From positions 112,819 through 176,818 of the forward strand of contig NZ_FXTH01000010.1 of NCBI RefSeq assembly GCF_900182555.1: DNA of 64,000 nt, read 5' to 3'. The notes beneath the pieces are model-generated. The model saw only the letters and a list, made by a program, of their open reading frames with translations. It was not told the origin of the DNA and made no database searches. This stretch comes from Fodinibius sediminis (GTDB lineage Bacteria; Bacteroidota; Rhodothermia; Balneolales; Balneolaceae). Both the position numbers and the translations under genes were made by a program. This document shows positions 46,621 through 55,285 of this stretch, one piece after another; positions within the stretch are counted from its first letter, which is position 1, and every line of letters starts with the position of its first letter.

Positions 46621-46635
46621 AAATCGAATTGTCTT

Positions 46636-48384
46636 TTAATTGATTTGAACGATAGATCCCTTGATCACGGCCGATGCGCTGGAGGATAGTTCCGCTCCCG
46701 AGGCGCCCTCGGCCTTGAAACTCATATTCGCTTTCTGATTAATATTGCTGCCTTCCAGTTTGATATCTCCGGTGGCCTCGAGGGATATATCCCCGGCACT
46801 TTTCAGGGTAATGGCCGAGGAATCCATCACCACCTCATTCCCGTTTTCATCTTTCAGGCTAATGCTGCCCTCATCGTCGCTGATCACCACCGTATTGCCA
46901 TTGGGCGTCTCGATGGTGACACTTTTCTTGTCATCGTCGAACAACAACTTCAATTCCTCGCGGGTAATGATGCCTTTCTCATTATTCTCTTCAGTGGCAG
47001 TAATCGGAGCAGGTTTGGCACTGCTGTTCATCATTCCCAGGATAACCGGGTCACGCGGATCATCATTGATGAATCCGACAATTACTTCGTCATCCACTTC
47101 GGGACGAAAAAAGGTGCCTCGGTTTTCACCGGCATCGAGGGCGGCCACGCGGGCCCAGATGCCGCTGTCTTCGGGATCGATGATTGGCACGCGCACCTGT
47201 ACGCGATCTTCCCCGTCCGGATCCTCGTGAATGGCGGTGACAACCCCGACCTGGAGTCCGTGTATACCCGGCAGCAGGCCCGAGGTGGGTTTCTCCATTA
47301 CATTGTCATATAACTCCATAAGCCAGTCTGCCGACAGGCCGATTTGAATATCGGTATACCAGGAAGATTCCAGCCCGTAGTAATGAGCCACAGACGAAAC
47401 AAAAGCCAGCCCGTTAAACCGGTCGCCCAGCCCGCCGAGCCGTACTACATCGCCCGGGCTGATCTCGGTCAGCCCCAACACCCGGATACGGCCTTTGATC
47501 TTGGCCAGTCTGCTTCGCAAAAATCGCGCATCCGCCCAATGCTGTACCTCCTCGGAATCCAAACGGCCGCTGTGCTGATACGGCAGCTGATCGAGGCCTA
47601 TGACGGCGGCCAGATCATCGGCGTTTACATTCCCCTGCTCCGGAAGACCGGGTGACACAGCTTCCGATTCGATAACGGACTGCCGCGAGAAATCCCACGA
47701 TTTGCCGGTAACCCCGTCAAACTGGTCGCGGGCATCCATTTCAGCATCAAACTCCTTGATATTTTGCCCGTATACCAGCTCAGCCACCGGTTCGGCAGAC
47801 AGAGAGGGGGCTTTGACAGTGATCGTACCGTCATCCACAAAAACCAGTTTACCGTTTGCCTCGGCTCGGGTCACCATAAAATCCCAGTCGGTACAATAAT
47901 ATTGAACCATTTCTGCATGATTGACCGAAGTGCTTTCCACCTCCGCCTGCAGGCTGTACGGCTGGATAAGATTCTCAATGATGTCGGTGTCGGTCGAATC
48001 CTTGAAATACTTGTTTTTGCGTCCCACCGTCATTTTGACGGCCGGATCTTTCAACTCCACAATAAGCTGTGAAGACTCTTCAAACTGACTCTTGATTCCA
48101 TGCTTGATAACGATACCGGAAAAAACGGTCTGCTGCTCATCACGATACCCCAACTGGATCTCTATTTCCGCACCCGGTACAAACTTTTCACTATTACTGG
48201 CGGGGAAATCCTCGCGCGGTAGATCCCCGTCCTTCAACACCAGCCGCGCGTGCGGTATCCTGTTGGCCGATTTGCTGATGGACAGAGAATGAATCATGAA
48301 ATCGTGCGGCAATTCCGTTCCATCCGAAAAAATGGTATAGCGTGGATTATCAACCACGTTGTTATTGAGCAATCGGTTCAGCAT
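46636..48384 (-). CDS. VgrG/gpD-like central spike protein (Afp8-like)
   Basis: 582 residues. The N-terminal gp27/gpD-like hub has DFMIHSLSISKSANRIPHAR, FVPGAEIEIQLGYRDEQQTV and YYCTDWDFMVTRAEANGKLV. It is followed by the gp5 OB fold (about 365-450, GLQVGVVTAIHEDPDGEDRV, RPEVDDEVIVGFINDDPRDP). A C-terminal beta-helix follows (TIETPNGNTVVISDDEGSIS, then repeats such as DISLEATGDIKLEGS). It forms the puncturing spike under the tube. The next gene encodes the PAAR tip. Confidence 0.96.
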   Translation of the reverse strand: MLNRLLNNNVVDNPRYTIFSDGTELPHDFMIHSLSISKSANRIPHARLVLKDGDLPREDFPASNSEKFVPGAEIEIQLGYRDEQQTVFSGIVIKHGIKSQFEESSQLIVELKDPAVKMTVGRKNKYFKDSTDTDIIENLIQPYSLQAEVESTSVNHAEMVQYYCTDWDFMVTRAEANGKLVFVDDGTITVKAPSLSAEPVAELVYGQNIKEFDAEMDARDQFDGVTGKSWDFSRQSVIESEAVSPGLPEQGNVNADDLAAVIGLDQLPYQHSGRLDSEEVQHWADARFLRSRLAKIKGRIRVLGLTEISPGDVVRLGGLGDRFNGLAFVSSVAHYYGLESSWYTDIQIGLSADWLMELYDNVMEKPTSGLLPGIHGLQVGVVTAIHEDPDGEDRVQVRVPIIDPEDSGIWARVAALDAGENRGTFFRPEVDDEVIVGFINDDPRDPVILGMMNSSAKPAPITATEENNEKGIITREELKLLFDDDKKSVTIETPNGNTVVISDDEGSISLKDENGNEVVMDSSAITLKSAGDISLEATGDIKLEGSNINQKANMSFKAEGASGAELSSSASAVIKGSIVQIN

Positions 48385-49097
48385 CAGGTGCTCTGTTTAT
48401 CAATGGGTGGGAGGATAAGCTCCATACCCGGATTAACATTTCTGAAATTCGTAATACCGTTTATTTCGGCAATCTGCAGATAGTATTTTGGATCGCCATA
48501 GACCTTTTCGGAGATTAATGGCAGCGTTTCCCCGGCCTTCACTACGCGTACATGCGTGAGATCAGCAGAAAAAAGCTTGTCGACAGCCGCCTGCAGGCCA
48601 CGGGGACGATCGCCCTTGAATGTTGCATTTATTTTGGCCCTGAGGGGACGGCCCGAGGGGTTGAACATCATATATTCAATATCTGCACTAACCAGCCGAC
48701 AGTCGAAAATGAAGGTTCCCCACACCAGTGTCAGTTTCGGCGGTTGATGTTCCTGGGCATCCCGCTCATGTGTAAGCTGAAGGAACAGCTCAATCTGAGC
48801 ATCAACACCTCCCCGTTTACTGGCCGCTTCCCCCTGTATGGAATTGACCGAGGCACCGGTGGCGTCAAACAGGAATTCAAAAGACACCTCACTGCCCTCA
48901 ATACGCTCAAAAGCCTGTTCTTCACCGCTGTCACCCGGTTCATACTGGGGTTGATAACGAGTGCTGACGCTCTTGGAGAATCGTTCCGGGTTATACATCA
49001 CCGGGAACGGCCGGGGCGGTCCCTTCTTCTGCCCCTCATTGTCGGTGGCAAAGGAGAGAATCATCATTTTGGAAAGTTTGCCGTCGGTTAATCCCAT
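48384..49097 (-). CDS. LysM-domain baseplate hub protein (Afp7/gp53-like)
   Basis: 237 residues with the start at the ATG at 49097, which overlaps the DUF5908 stop (TGATG); a GTG one codon earlier is possible. The N-terminal CIS-tube-associated domain has ATDNEGQKKGPPRPFPVMYN, ERFSKSVSTRYQPQYEPGD and KLTLVWGTFIFDCRLVSADI. The C-terminal LysM (about 188-234) has VVKAGETLPLISEKVYGDPK and NPGMELILPPI. In the Afp/PVC layout this protein joins the tube base to the spike hub. Confidence 0.93.
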   Translation of the reverse strand: MGLTDGKLSKMMILSFATDNEGQKKGPPRPFPVMYNPERFSKSVSTRYQPQYEPGDSGEEQAFERIEGSEVSFEFLFDATGASVNSIQGEAASKRGGVDAQIELFLQLTHERDAQEHQPPKLTLVWGTFIFDCRLVSADIEYMMFNPSGRPLRAKINATFKGDRPRGLQAAVDKLFSADLTHVRVVKAGETLPLISEKVYGDPKYYLQIAEINGITNFRNVNPGMELILPPIDKQST

Positions 49098-49255
49098 CAC
49101 CGCTCGTTTTTCAGTTTGATCATTTGCTGCAGCTGCTCCATCCTCCGATGCAGTTCATTAATGTGTTTGTTTCTCCCACGGTCCGGGCGCTCCGTTGACG
49201 TCTTCTCAGTATCAACGGTGGCCCTGATGACCAGTTCTTTGATTTCTATAGCCAT
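49097..49255 (-). CDS. DUF5908-family small protein (Afp6-like)
   Basis: 52 residues, found by reading the minus strand between the tube and LysM genes: MAIEIKELVIRATVDTEKTS at the start, helical RMEQLQQMIKLKNER at the end. The MxIEIxELVIRAxV start is typical of DUF5908, a small protein at the Afp6/Pvc6 position. Its stop overlaps the next start by one base. Confidence 0.88.
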   Translation of the reverse strand: MAIEIKELVIRATVDTEKTSTERPDRGRNKHINELHRRMEQLQQMIKLKNER

Positions 49256-49279
49256 AAAAACAGGTTGACGATTTATATT

Positions 49280-49726
49280 TCATACTTCCATGCGTTTGAA
49301 ATACTGAAACGATAGTTCAATGGTTTCCACCACCACTTCATTCTGTTCGGCGTTGAAGTTTCCTATCGACCATTTGACCGGGTAGGCCTTCACAAAACTC
49401 CAGGACTCAAGGGGCTCGTGCTCGCTGTTGAGAAGTGTAACCAGCACATTCCGCGGATCAAACCTGAATGACTCCACAGCATCCCTGAACCATCCGATCA
49501 TCTCCGAACCGACCAGCATGCCTCGTTTAAGCGTGAGTTTATCGTATGTGACCCGGTCGGGCAGGCGGTGTACAAAACGGTTTTCGCCGCCCTCCTTGTG
49601 AGTGAATTCTCCCACCGTGGCATTGATGCCGGAGACTTCCTGGAAGCTTATATCCCTGGTACCCGAGGTAAGGCCCTCGATATTGACCCGAAAATGAAAC
49701 CCTACCGGAGGATAATAGCTTGCCAT
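49280..49726 (-). CDS. eCIS inner tube protein (Afp5-like)
   Basis: About 148 residues from MASYYPPVGFHF; an ATG at 49750 would add eight residues and overlap the upstream gene. It is a gp19-type tube protein: FRVNIEGLTSGTRDISFQEV, RVTYDKLTLKRGMLVGSEMI, VTLLNSEHEPLESWSFVKAY and NEVVVETIELSFQYF. As the second tube gene, placed next to the baseplate genes, it probably forms the tube initiation ring. Confidence 0.95.
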   Translation of the reverse strand: MASYYPPVGFHFRVNIEGLTSGTRDISFQEVSGINATVGEFTHKEGGENRFVHRLPDRVTYDKLTLKRGMLVGSEMIGWFRDAVESFRFDPRNVLVTLLNSEHEPLESWSFVKAYPVKWSIGNFNAEQNEVVVETIELSFQYFKRMEV

Positions 49727-49736
49727 AATGTCTATT

Positions 49737-50171
49737 CTATGTGAATTCAATGGTTAACCCTTCATGACAGAGTTCAATCGACTCAACAGCCACCTCGTTA
49801 CCGGTTGAATTCAGCGATGGCCCTTCCACTTTGCAGGGCCAGGCTTCTTTCACTTTCCAGACGGTGACCGGCTCATGCTCTTCATTAAGCAGACTGATGG
49901 TAATATCGCGGCGGTCAATATTGTTCATCTGTACGGTGTTGAGCCACTGAAAAAATTCGTTGTCGCCCCGGTATATGCCGCGTTTCAGGGTAATATTGCT
50001 ATACTGCGGAATACCGGGCATCTTCGTTACCTGGTACTCTTTGGCATTGCCCTCGCGGTAATCGATAGACTGAAGTTCGACGGTGAGCCCCGAAACCTCG
50101 GTAAAACCAATGCGGGTGCCTCCCCATTCTACTTGAAAGTGAAAAGCGGATACTGGATAGTTAACAGCCAT
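49737..50171 (-). CDS. eCIS inner tube protein (Afp1-like)
   Basis: 144 residues of the gp19 tube family: MAVNYPVSAFHFQVEWGG, GFTEVSGLTVELQSIDYREG, YSNITLKRGIYRGDNEFFQW, ISLLNEEHEPVTVWKVKEAW and EVAVESIELCHEGLTIEFT. It is likely the main tube subunit. Hexameric rings of it stack inside the sheath. The second sheath gene ends 24 bases upstream. Confidence 0.95.
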   Translation of the reverse strand: MAVNYPVSAFHFQVEWGGTRIGFTEVSGLTVELQSIDYREGNAKEYQVTKMPGIPQYSNITLKRGIYRGDNEFFQWLNTVQMNNIDRRDITISLLNEEHEPVTVWKVKEAWPCKVEGPSLNSTGNEVAVESIELCHEGLTIEFT

Positions 50172-50194
50172 AGTGATCTGTGTTTTTTAATTGA

Positions 50195-51640
50195 TTAGGA
50201 TTCCTGAAGCTTGTGCATAAAGCGGATGATGATGAATTCGGCCGGTCGCACGGCGGCCATGCCGATCTCTACAATCAACCGTCCTTCCAAAATATCCTGA
50301 GAGGTCATCGTCTCGCCCAGTCCCACCTTTACATAAAAAGCTTGTTCCGCAGTGGCACCTGCCAGGGCGCCATCGCGCCACAGGTCGGTCAGGAAGTTTT
50401 CAATCATGGCCCGAACCCGAACCCAGGTATTGGCATCGTTGGGTTCAAACACCACGAACTCAGTAGCTTTTTTGACAGATTCCTCCACATAAATGAACAG
50501 CCTGCGCACCGGTACATACCGCCACTCGTTGTCATTACCGGCCAGCGTCCGGGCGCCCCATACCAGCGTTCCCTTGCCGGTAAAAGACCGGATCGCATTG
50601 ATCGACTTGCCGGAAGTGGGATCCACATTCAGTGTGTTCTGCCTCTCGTTAGTAATTTTTACGGTGGGCTGGATAACAGAATTTACACTTACGTTGGCCG
50701 GGGCCTTCCACACGCCGCGGTTCCGGTCCACCCGAGCATACACTCCGGCCACCGCTCCGGATGGAGGCAGGGTGATGTAGGATTTCTTGATCTCGGCCTC
50801 CAGCGAACGGTAGATATTCGGGTTGCTGCTTTCGATAGATGCCAGGCTTGGCCCCGATGTGAGGTCAAGAGCATCTCCGGGCAGCGAGACAGAACTCGGA
50901 AGATTTATATTGTGCGATATTGTCGAATTCGATGCATCAAAGGCATAATTAAGGGACGTTTCCAGGTAAGGGTGATATGCTGCACCATATTTCAGAAACG
51001 ACATCCCAACCGCATCCCGGAAGTCTTCAACCGCGCTGGAGGTTCCGTTATCGTACGTATCGCTGATCGTAAACCGATCCTGCAGGTTGTTGCACTGGGC
51101 AAGCGCTGCCCTGACCACTTCCCCGTAATCGGTTGTAGAGCCCAGGTTCACCGCATCCGGAAACACAATCAGGGTGGGTTCATCCATCCTCTCCAGGGCT
51201 TTGATCCCGCCCAGCAGTCCGTCCATCGGATCGGCCGAACCTTTGCTGACGGAGCCTCCCGAAGTCGCCTCCCCGACCGAGACGATATAACAAGGACCGC
51301 CCCCGTTATTAAAATAAAACTGAAGGCTGTAATAGAGGATAAAATCCGAAGGCGAAGCCGGGGAAGCGCTGAACTTCCGCGATACGAGCTCGGCATCGCT
51401 GTTGTATTCATCCTCGATTGTCAGGTTAAACGTTTCGGGCACCGGCCCGCCAAATTTCTCCCTGTAGTCCAGAAGCGAAGTAACTCTGGTCGGTACAAAA
51501 TGCAGGGCAGTACTGTCCCCGTCCTTTTCCGCCTTCTCGGTATAGCCGATAAAAGCGGGAACGGCGGTTTCCACACCGGCTACGGAAGCCGGCAGGGTCG
51601 AGATCTCTTCAATAAATACACCAGGGGTCTTGTAATTCAT
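50195..51640 (-). CDS. eCIS contractile sheath protein (second copy)
   Basis: 481 residues. Sheath-family ends are clear: N-terminal YKTPGVFIEEISTLPASVAG then VPAFIGYTEK, and C-terminal IRSFTGKGTLVWGARTLAGN, EWRYVPVRRLFIYVEESVKK, DQTPLWRDG-like FLTDLWRDGALAGATAEQAF and PAEFIIIRFMHKLQES. Between these a shorter variable outer domain is present. Next to the tube gene, it lacks the insertion seen in the larger sheath at 51653. Confidence 0.97.
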   Translation of the reverse strand: MNYKTPGVFIEEISTLPASVAGVETAVPAFIGYTEKAEKDGDSTALHFVPTRVTSLLDYREKFGGPVPETFNLTIEDEYNSDAELVSRKFSASPASPSDFILYYSLQFYFNNGGGPCYIVSVGEATSGGSVSKGSADPMDGLLGGIKALERMDEPTLIVFPDAVNLGSTTDYGEVVRAALAQCNNLQDRFTISDTYDNGTSSAVEDFRDAVGMSFLKYGAAYHPYLETSLNYAFDASNSTISHNINLPSSVSLPGDALDLTSGPSLASIESSNPNIYRSLEAEIKKSYITLPPSGAVAGVYARVDRNRGVWKAPANVSVNSVIQPTVKITNERQNTLNVDPTSGKSINAIRSFTGKGTLVWGARTLAGNDNEWRYVPVRRLFIYVEESVKKATEFVVFEPNDANTWVRVRAMIENFLTDLWRDGALAGATAEQAFYVKVGLGETMTSQDILEGRLIVEIGMAAVRPAEFIIIRFMHKLQES

Positions 51641-51652
51641 ATTGGTTGGATT

Positions 51653-53428
51653 TTAGGCTTCTTGGAGCTTGTGTGAAAATTTGAGTATGATGAATTCGGC
51701 CGGCCGTACAGCGGCAAGGCCCACCTCGATAATCATGCGCCCCTCCAGGATGTCCACGGAGCTCATGGTCTGTCCGAGCCCCACCTTTACAAAAAAGGCC
51801 TCTTCCGGGGTGGCGCCTGCCAGGGCGCCGTCGCGCCAGAGCCCCGTCAGAAAATTCTCTATCATGGACTTGGTCTTCGACCAGGTGTTGGCGTTGTTGG
51901 GTTCAAATATGACCGGTTCGGTGGCTTTCTGTATGGATTCCTCAATAAAAATAAACAGCCTGCGGACCGGTACGTATCGCCATTCATTGTCATTGCCGGC
52001 CAGTGTCCGGGCGCCCCACACGATGGTCCCTTTCTGCTGAAACTTCCGGATGACGTTGATCGACTTTCCGGTATCCGCATCCACATTCAGAGAAGCCTGC
52101 TCATCGTCCGTGAGCAGTTTTGTGGGTTCCTCCACCAGGTTAAGACTTACGTTGGCCGGGGCTTTCCATACACCGCGTTCCCGGTCTACCCGTGCGCAGA
52201 CGCCCGCTATCGCTCCGGAGGGATAAAGGGTCACCAGCTGCTTGTCGAGCTCGGCCTTTATCAGACTGTACAACGTGCGGTCAATATTACTCTGCCCGCC
52301 CGTCAGGGTAGGCCCCGAAAGCGAGGCGGCTTTGCCGGTTCCCCCGTCGATATATTCCAGCGTTATGGCATTGCCGCTGTTACCCGCCGATGCGGCTTCA
52401 AGGTCTACCTGATCGCTGCCTGCGGTCCGGGATGCTGTTATCCCAACACCGGCGCTATTGATTGCAGATTCCAGGTTGCTGGCAGTACCTGCGGCTGAGG
52501 CCCCCGCTTCAACTTCTCTCGGTTCAGAGGCGGTGCCGACGATCTTAAACTCAATTCCGTTGAGAAGAAAGGAATCACCGACAATCTTGGCATTGTCATC
52601 GATGGTTATGGAACCCGTTGCTTTTTCACCTGTTTTAGAGCCGTCAATCAGCTCGTTTAACGTATTACCATGGAAAAAGCCGCTACTTGCACCCCCGCGG
52701 TTGTCGGTAATGCTTACGTCCGAATCTTCATAAAAAAACGAGATCGTCGATTCCAGGGAGGGATAATAGGCCGATCCGTATTTCAGGTAGCTGGTACCTA
52801 CATCGTCTCTGAAGTTACTGCCGTCATCAACGGGGCTTTCCGCAGGATCGGTGAACGCCTCCAGGATGGCAAACCGGTCTTGCAGCTTGTTACACTGGCT
52901 GAGCATGGCGTTGTTGATCTTTTTCCTGCCATTGGCATCCAGCCAGATAGCTTCCGGGGCAGTCAACAACGTGATTTCATCCTCTTCCTCGCAGGCGGCG
53001 AGTCCTGAAATAAGCTCAGATTCTGAAATATTGCTCGGAATGGGATCCGTCTCGATATAGGTACCAACCGAGATGATATAGCAGGGACCACCCCCATTGG
53101 CAAAATACATCTGTACCTGGTAGTAAAGCCGGTAGGGCGAAAGCCCGGGAGGATCGGCTTCAACAGCAACCGTCGGATTTGTTTCTCCGGAAGACGGATC
53201 CCCGACCGTAACGGCATAGTCCTCGGGAAAAGGTCCCCCGAATATCGTTTCGAACTCCATGAGTGATGTTATCCGCACGGGGGTATTCGGATCAAGTGTC
53301 TCACCATCACGCACCATCTTGCTGGTGTATCCCACAAAAGCCGGAACGGCCGTTGCGACCGGGGCGACCGATGCAGGGAGTTTGGATATTTCCTCAATAT
53401 ATACGCCGGGTGTTTTATAGTCTGCCAT
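51653..53428 (-). CDS. eCIS contractile sheath protein with inserted domain (first copy)
   Basis: 591 residues. The ends match the other sheath: YKTPGVYIEEISKLPASVAP, FQQKGTIVWGARTLAGNDNE and PAEFIILKFSHKLQEA. An extra Gly/Ala-rich domain of about 110 residues is inserted near 265-378 (NAKIVGDSFLLNGIEFKIVG, NLESAINSAGVGITASRTAG, GNSGNAITLEYIDGG). That motif style resembles insertions seen in phage sheath proteins. The extra domain would sit on the outside of the particle. The first of the two sheath genes in the operon. Confidence 0.97.
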   Translation of the reverse strand: MADYKTPGVYIEEISKLPASVAPVATAVPAFVGYTSKMVRDGETLDPNTPVRITSLMEFETIFGGPFPEDYAVTVGDPSSGETNPTVAVEADPPGLSPYRLYYQVQMYFANGGGPCYIISVGTYIETDPIPSNISESELISGLAACEEEDEITLLTAPEAIWLDANGRKKINNAMLSQCNKLQDRFAILEAFTDPAESPVDDGSNFRDDVGTSYLKYGSAYYPSLESTISFFYEDSDVSITDNRGGASSGFFHGNTLNELIDGSKTGEKATGSITIDDNAKIVGDSFLLNGIEFKIVGTASEPREVEAGASAAGTASNLESAINSAGVGITASRTAGSDQVDLEAASAGNSGNAITLEYIDGGTGKAASLSGPTLTGGQSNIDRTLYSLIKAELDKQLVTLYPSGAIAGVCARVDRERGVWKAPANVSLNLVEEPTKLLTDDEQASLNVDADTGKSINVIRKFQQKGTIVWGARTLAGNDNEWRYVPVRRLFIFIEESIQKATEPVIFEPNNANTWSKTKSMIENFLTGLWRDGALAGATPEEAFFVKVGLGQTMSSVDILEGRMIIEVGLAAVRPAEFIILKFSHKLQEA

Positions 53429-53445
53429 GGGATCTAGAATTTATA

Positions 53446-54570
53446 TTAAATGAATACGTAAATTTCGCTTTCCAGGGTACCTCCCCGATTTTTAACCACG
53501 CCCCGATGTGACGGATTGGGAAGATTACCGATTAAAACATCTCCCGGATCTTTCTCCAGCTGTATGGAGGTCTTCGGAATTTCATAAAAAGGAATGGGAT
53601 CATCGGATTTAAAGATGACGGTTTCCAACCCGTTAATCTGTACGCCGGGATGCGGGGCGGCCCCTTCTCTGGTAAAATTGGTTGCCCCGTAGTCGGGCGA
53701 ACCAAGATCATTGATCGTGAGGGTTTCGGTGGAAAACCGAACTTTTTTATTCTTGTTCACAATGAAATACTTCCAGATCGTCTCTTTCCTTGAAAATCGC
53801 AGTTCATATTCCTCGGTATCAGCGTACAAAAGATTGGTGACCGAATCGTAGGTAATATCAACAATGCCCAACACATCCTGCGACGCCAGCTCATCGTGTA
53901 CGTAGAAGACCTCTTCTTTCAGTGTGGTATCATCTTCGGTATTACGAATAGTCACGACATAACGGCCGGCCGGATTGTTCCCGAGATCGATCTGACGGAT
54001 GTATCTCCCATCATCGTTTTTTGAAAGTGTAAGTGTTGTGGGCAACGGGTCACCATCAGCCGTCTGACCTATAGAGACCAGATTACCGGCAGCATCGCTC
54101 ACCCTTATCAATACTTCTCCGGGGGCACCTCCAAGACTAAATTCATACATAAACAGGCTATTTCTGATCCCCGCCAGCAGTTCATGGGAAATTTCTTCAG
54201 GATTCTCAGGGTCGGTTGAAGCCGCAGAGGGGTCGTTTGTAAAATAGAGGATATCAGAAGCCGTATACGTTCTCGCAGGCCTTTCATCGAGATCGGTAAT
54301 ATTGAGAAACTCCGCCCTGTCATTCGCTTTCAGGCTGAACGTGAGCGTGAGGTCATCCGGAAGAGAAACCACAGGACTCACTTCATCCCCTGCAGCCCGG
54401 TACAGCACAGTAATACCGAAGGGAATAGCTTTGAACAACATATTTCCGCCCCGCAGAAGCCGCCGGGTATTGCGGGTGGGCTGCAGCGTCAATCCACGGA
54501 ACCGTTCATTTTGATAATAGGTATGAGCCAGCCGCAGATTGAAGAGACGGTTGTAATTTATACTAATCAT
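53446..54570 (-). CDS. Unknown eCIS protein between cap and sheath genes
   Basis: 374 residues, beta-rich, no signal peptide or membrane helix. The start is MISINYNRLFNLRLAHTYYQ; later come LLRGGNMLFKAIPFGITVLY, VVSLPDDLTLTFSLKANDR and RYVVTIRNTEDDTTLKEEVF. It shows two or three immunoglobulin-like beta modules. I do not recognise a family. Its start overlaps the cap-gene stop by four bases (ATGA), so the two are coupled. A cap adaptor, as described for AlgoCIS, is a reasonable candidate role but is only inferred from position. Confidence 0.85.
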   Translation of the reverse strand: MISINYNRLFNLRLAHTYYQNERFRGLTLQPTRNTRRLLRGGNMLFKAIPFGITVLYRAAGDEVSPVVSLPDDLTLTFSLKANDRAEFLNITDLDERPARTYTASDILYFTNDPSAASTDPENPEEISHELLAGIRNSLFMYEFSLGGAPGEVLIRVSDAAGNLVSIGQTADGDPLPTTLTLSKNDDGRYIRQIDLGNNPAGRYVVTIRNTEDDTTLKEEVFYVHDELASQDVLGIVDITYDSVTNLLYADTEEYELRFSRKETIWKYFIVNKNKKVRFSTETLTINDLGSPDYGATNFTREGAAPHPGVQINGLETVIFKSDDPIPFYEIPKTSIQLEKDPGDVLIGNLPNPSHRGVVKNRGGTLESEIYVFI

Positions 54571-55175
54571 TGTTTCCCGTGACTGTCGATTCCAATCTTT
54601 TCTATAGGCAGGTTTGAATCTGTAATAGCTTCTTCCTGAATGCGCAAGAGGCGAACCCGGTACAAAACCGAAGGCAGGTATTTGGTTCCCACCACCGTCC
54701 AGAAATTATAAAGCTGTTCAAATGAATAGGAATAAAGCTCAACTATCAATTTCTGGATTGCCGGATCGAACTCAGCCAGCGCCGGAGAGTTGTCAATGGT
54801 GAATACATTTTTCGCCTGGAAAAACGAGATGGCGTAGGATAACTGCTTCAGTCCCTCCACATAATCGTCGGATTCCTGTCCGGTAGTATCCTGAAAATTG
54901 GCCGAAATAAGGATATATAAATTCAGCTTGATATCCGGATTCTGATTATGGGCAATGCCATCCCCATTTATTGCGGTTGTCTTTTGATCCTTTAAAACAC
55001 GCTCCTCTTCAATATTAATAAGAGATAATCCCAATGAGCTGTCCGGTATCACTACTCCGTCTTTTTCTGTTGCCACACTGGTCAGAAACACCCGGTCTAT
55101 ATCAGGGGTGCCCGTTTTTAATTGTAAATACTCATTCAATTGTTGGGTAAGAAAAGAAAGCGATGAATGAATCAT
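54567..55175 (-). CDS. eCIS tail terminator/cap protein, DUF4255 (Pvc16 N-like)
   Basis: 202 residues. The DUF4255 pattern is visible: IHSSLSFLTQQLNEYLQLKT, VIPDSSLGLSLINIEEERVL, DIKLNLYILISANFQDTTG, KQLSYAISFFQAKNVFTID and LYSYSFEQLYNFWTVVGTKY. Such proteins end the tube and sheath at the distal tip. It is the first structural gene of the eCIS operon, 88 bases downstream of a tandem-repeat element that lies inside the end of the regulator gene. Confidence 0.92.
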   Translation of the reverse strand: MIHSSLSFLTQQLNEYLQLKTGTPDIDRVFLTSVATEKDGVVIPDSSLGLSLINIEEERVLKDQKTTAINGDGIAHNQNPDIKLNLYILISANFQDTTGQESDDYVEGLKQLSYAISFFQAKNVFTIDNSPALAEFDPAIQKLIVELYSYSFEQLYNFWTVVGTKYLPSVLYRVRLLRIQEEAITDSNLPIEKIGIDSHGKQ

Positions 55176-55260
55176 GCAGTGTACCCTTATGACTGAATCT
55201 TCAGTTTCCCCTTGCTACTTTTGAACGCAAAAAGGAAGACTAAATAAAAAATTGCAGAGT

Positions 55261-55285
55261 AACACTACCGAATTTTACTACCAAA
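55261..55285 (-). promoter_or_regulatory. Tandem-repeat operator-like element upstream of the eCIS operon
   Basis: On the minus strand TTTGGTAGT (55285-55277) and TTCGGTAGT (55272-55264) repeat with a 13-base period and are followed by GTT. The element overlaps the last codons of the AraC-like gene. The matching copy at 21356-21380 differs at two positions of 25. Both lie 81-88 bases ahead of a start codon. Confidence 0.6.

Noticed and set aside
50213..51676. Long plus-strand reading frame (487 residues) opposite the sheath gene
   Set aside because: It is the antisense shadow of a clear sheath gene. Its composition is rich in Arg, His and Gly with no family features.
24249..55175. Type VI secretion system or prophage
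   Set aside because: VgrG-like, PAAR, gp25 and sheath genes are present, but there are no membrane-complex genes such as TssJLM or TssK, no ClpV, no capsid, portal, terminase or integrase. DUF4255, DUF5908, AAA+ ATPase and DUF4157 point to eCIS.
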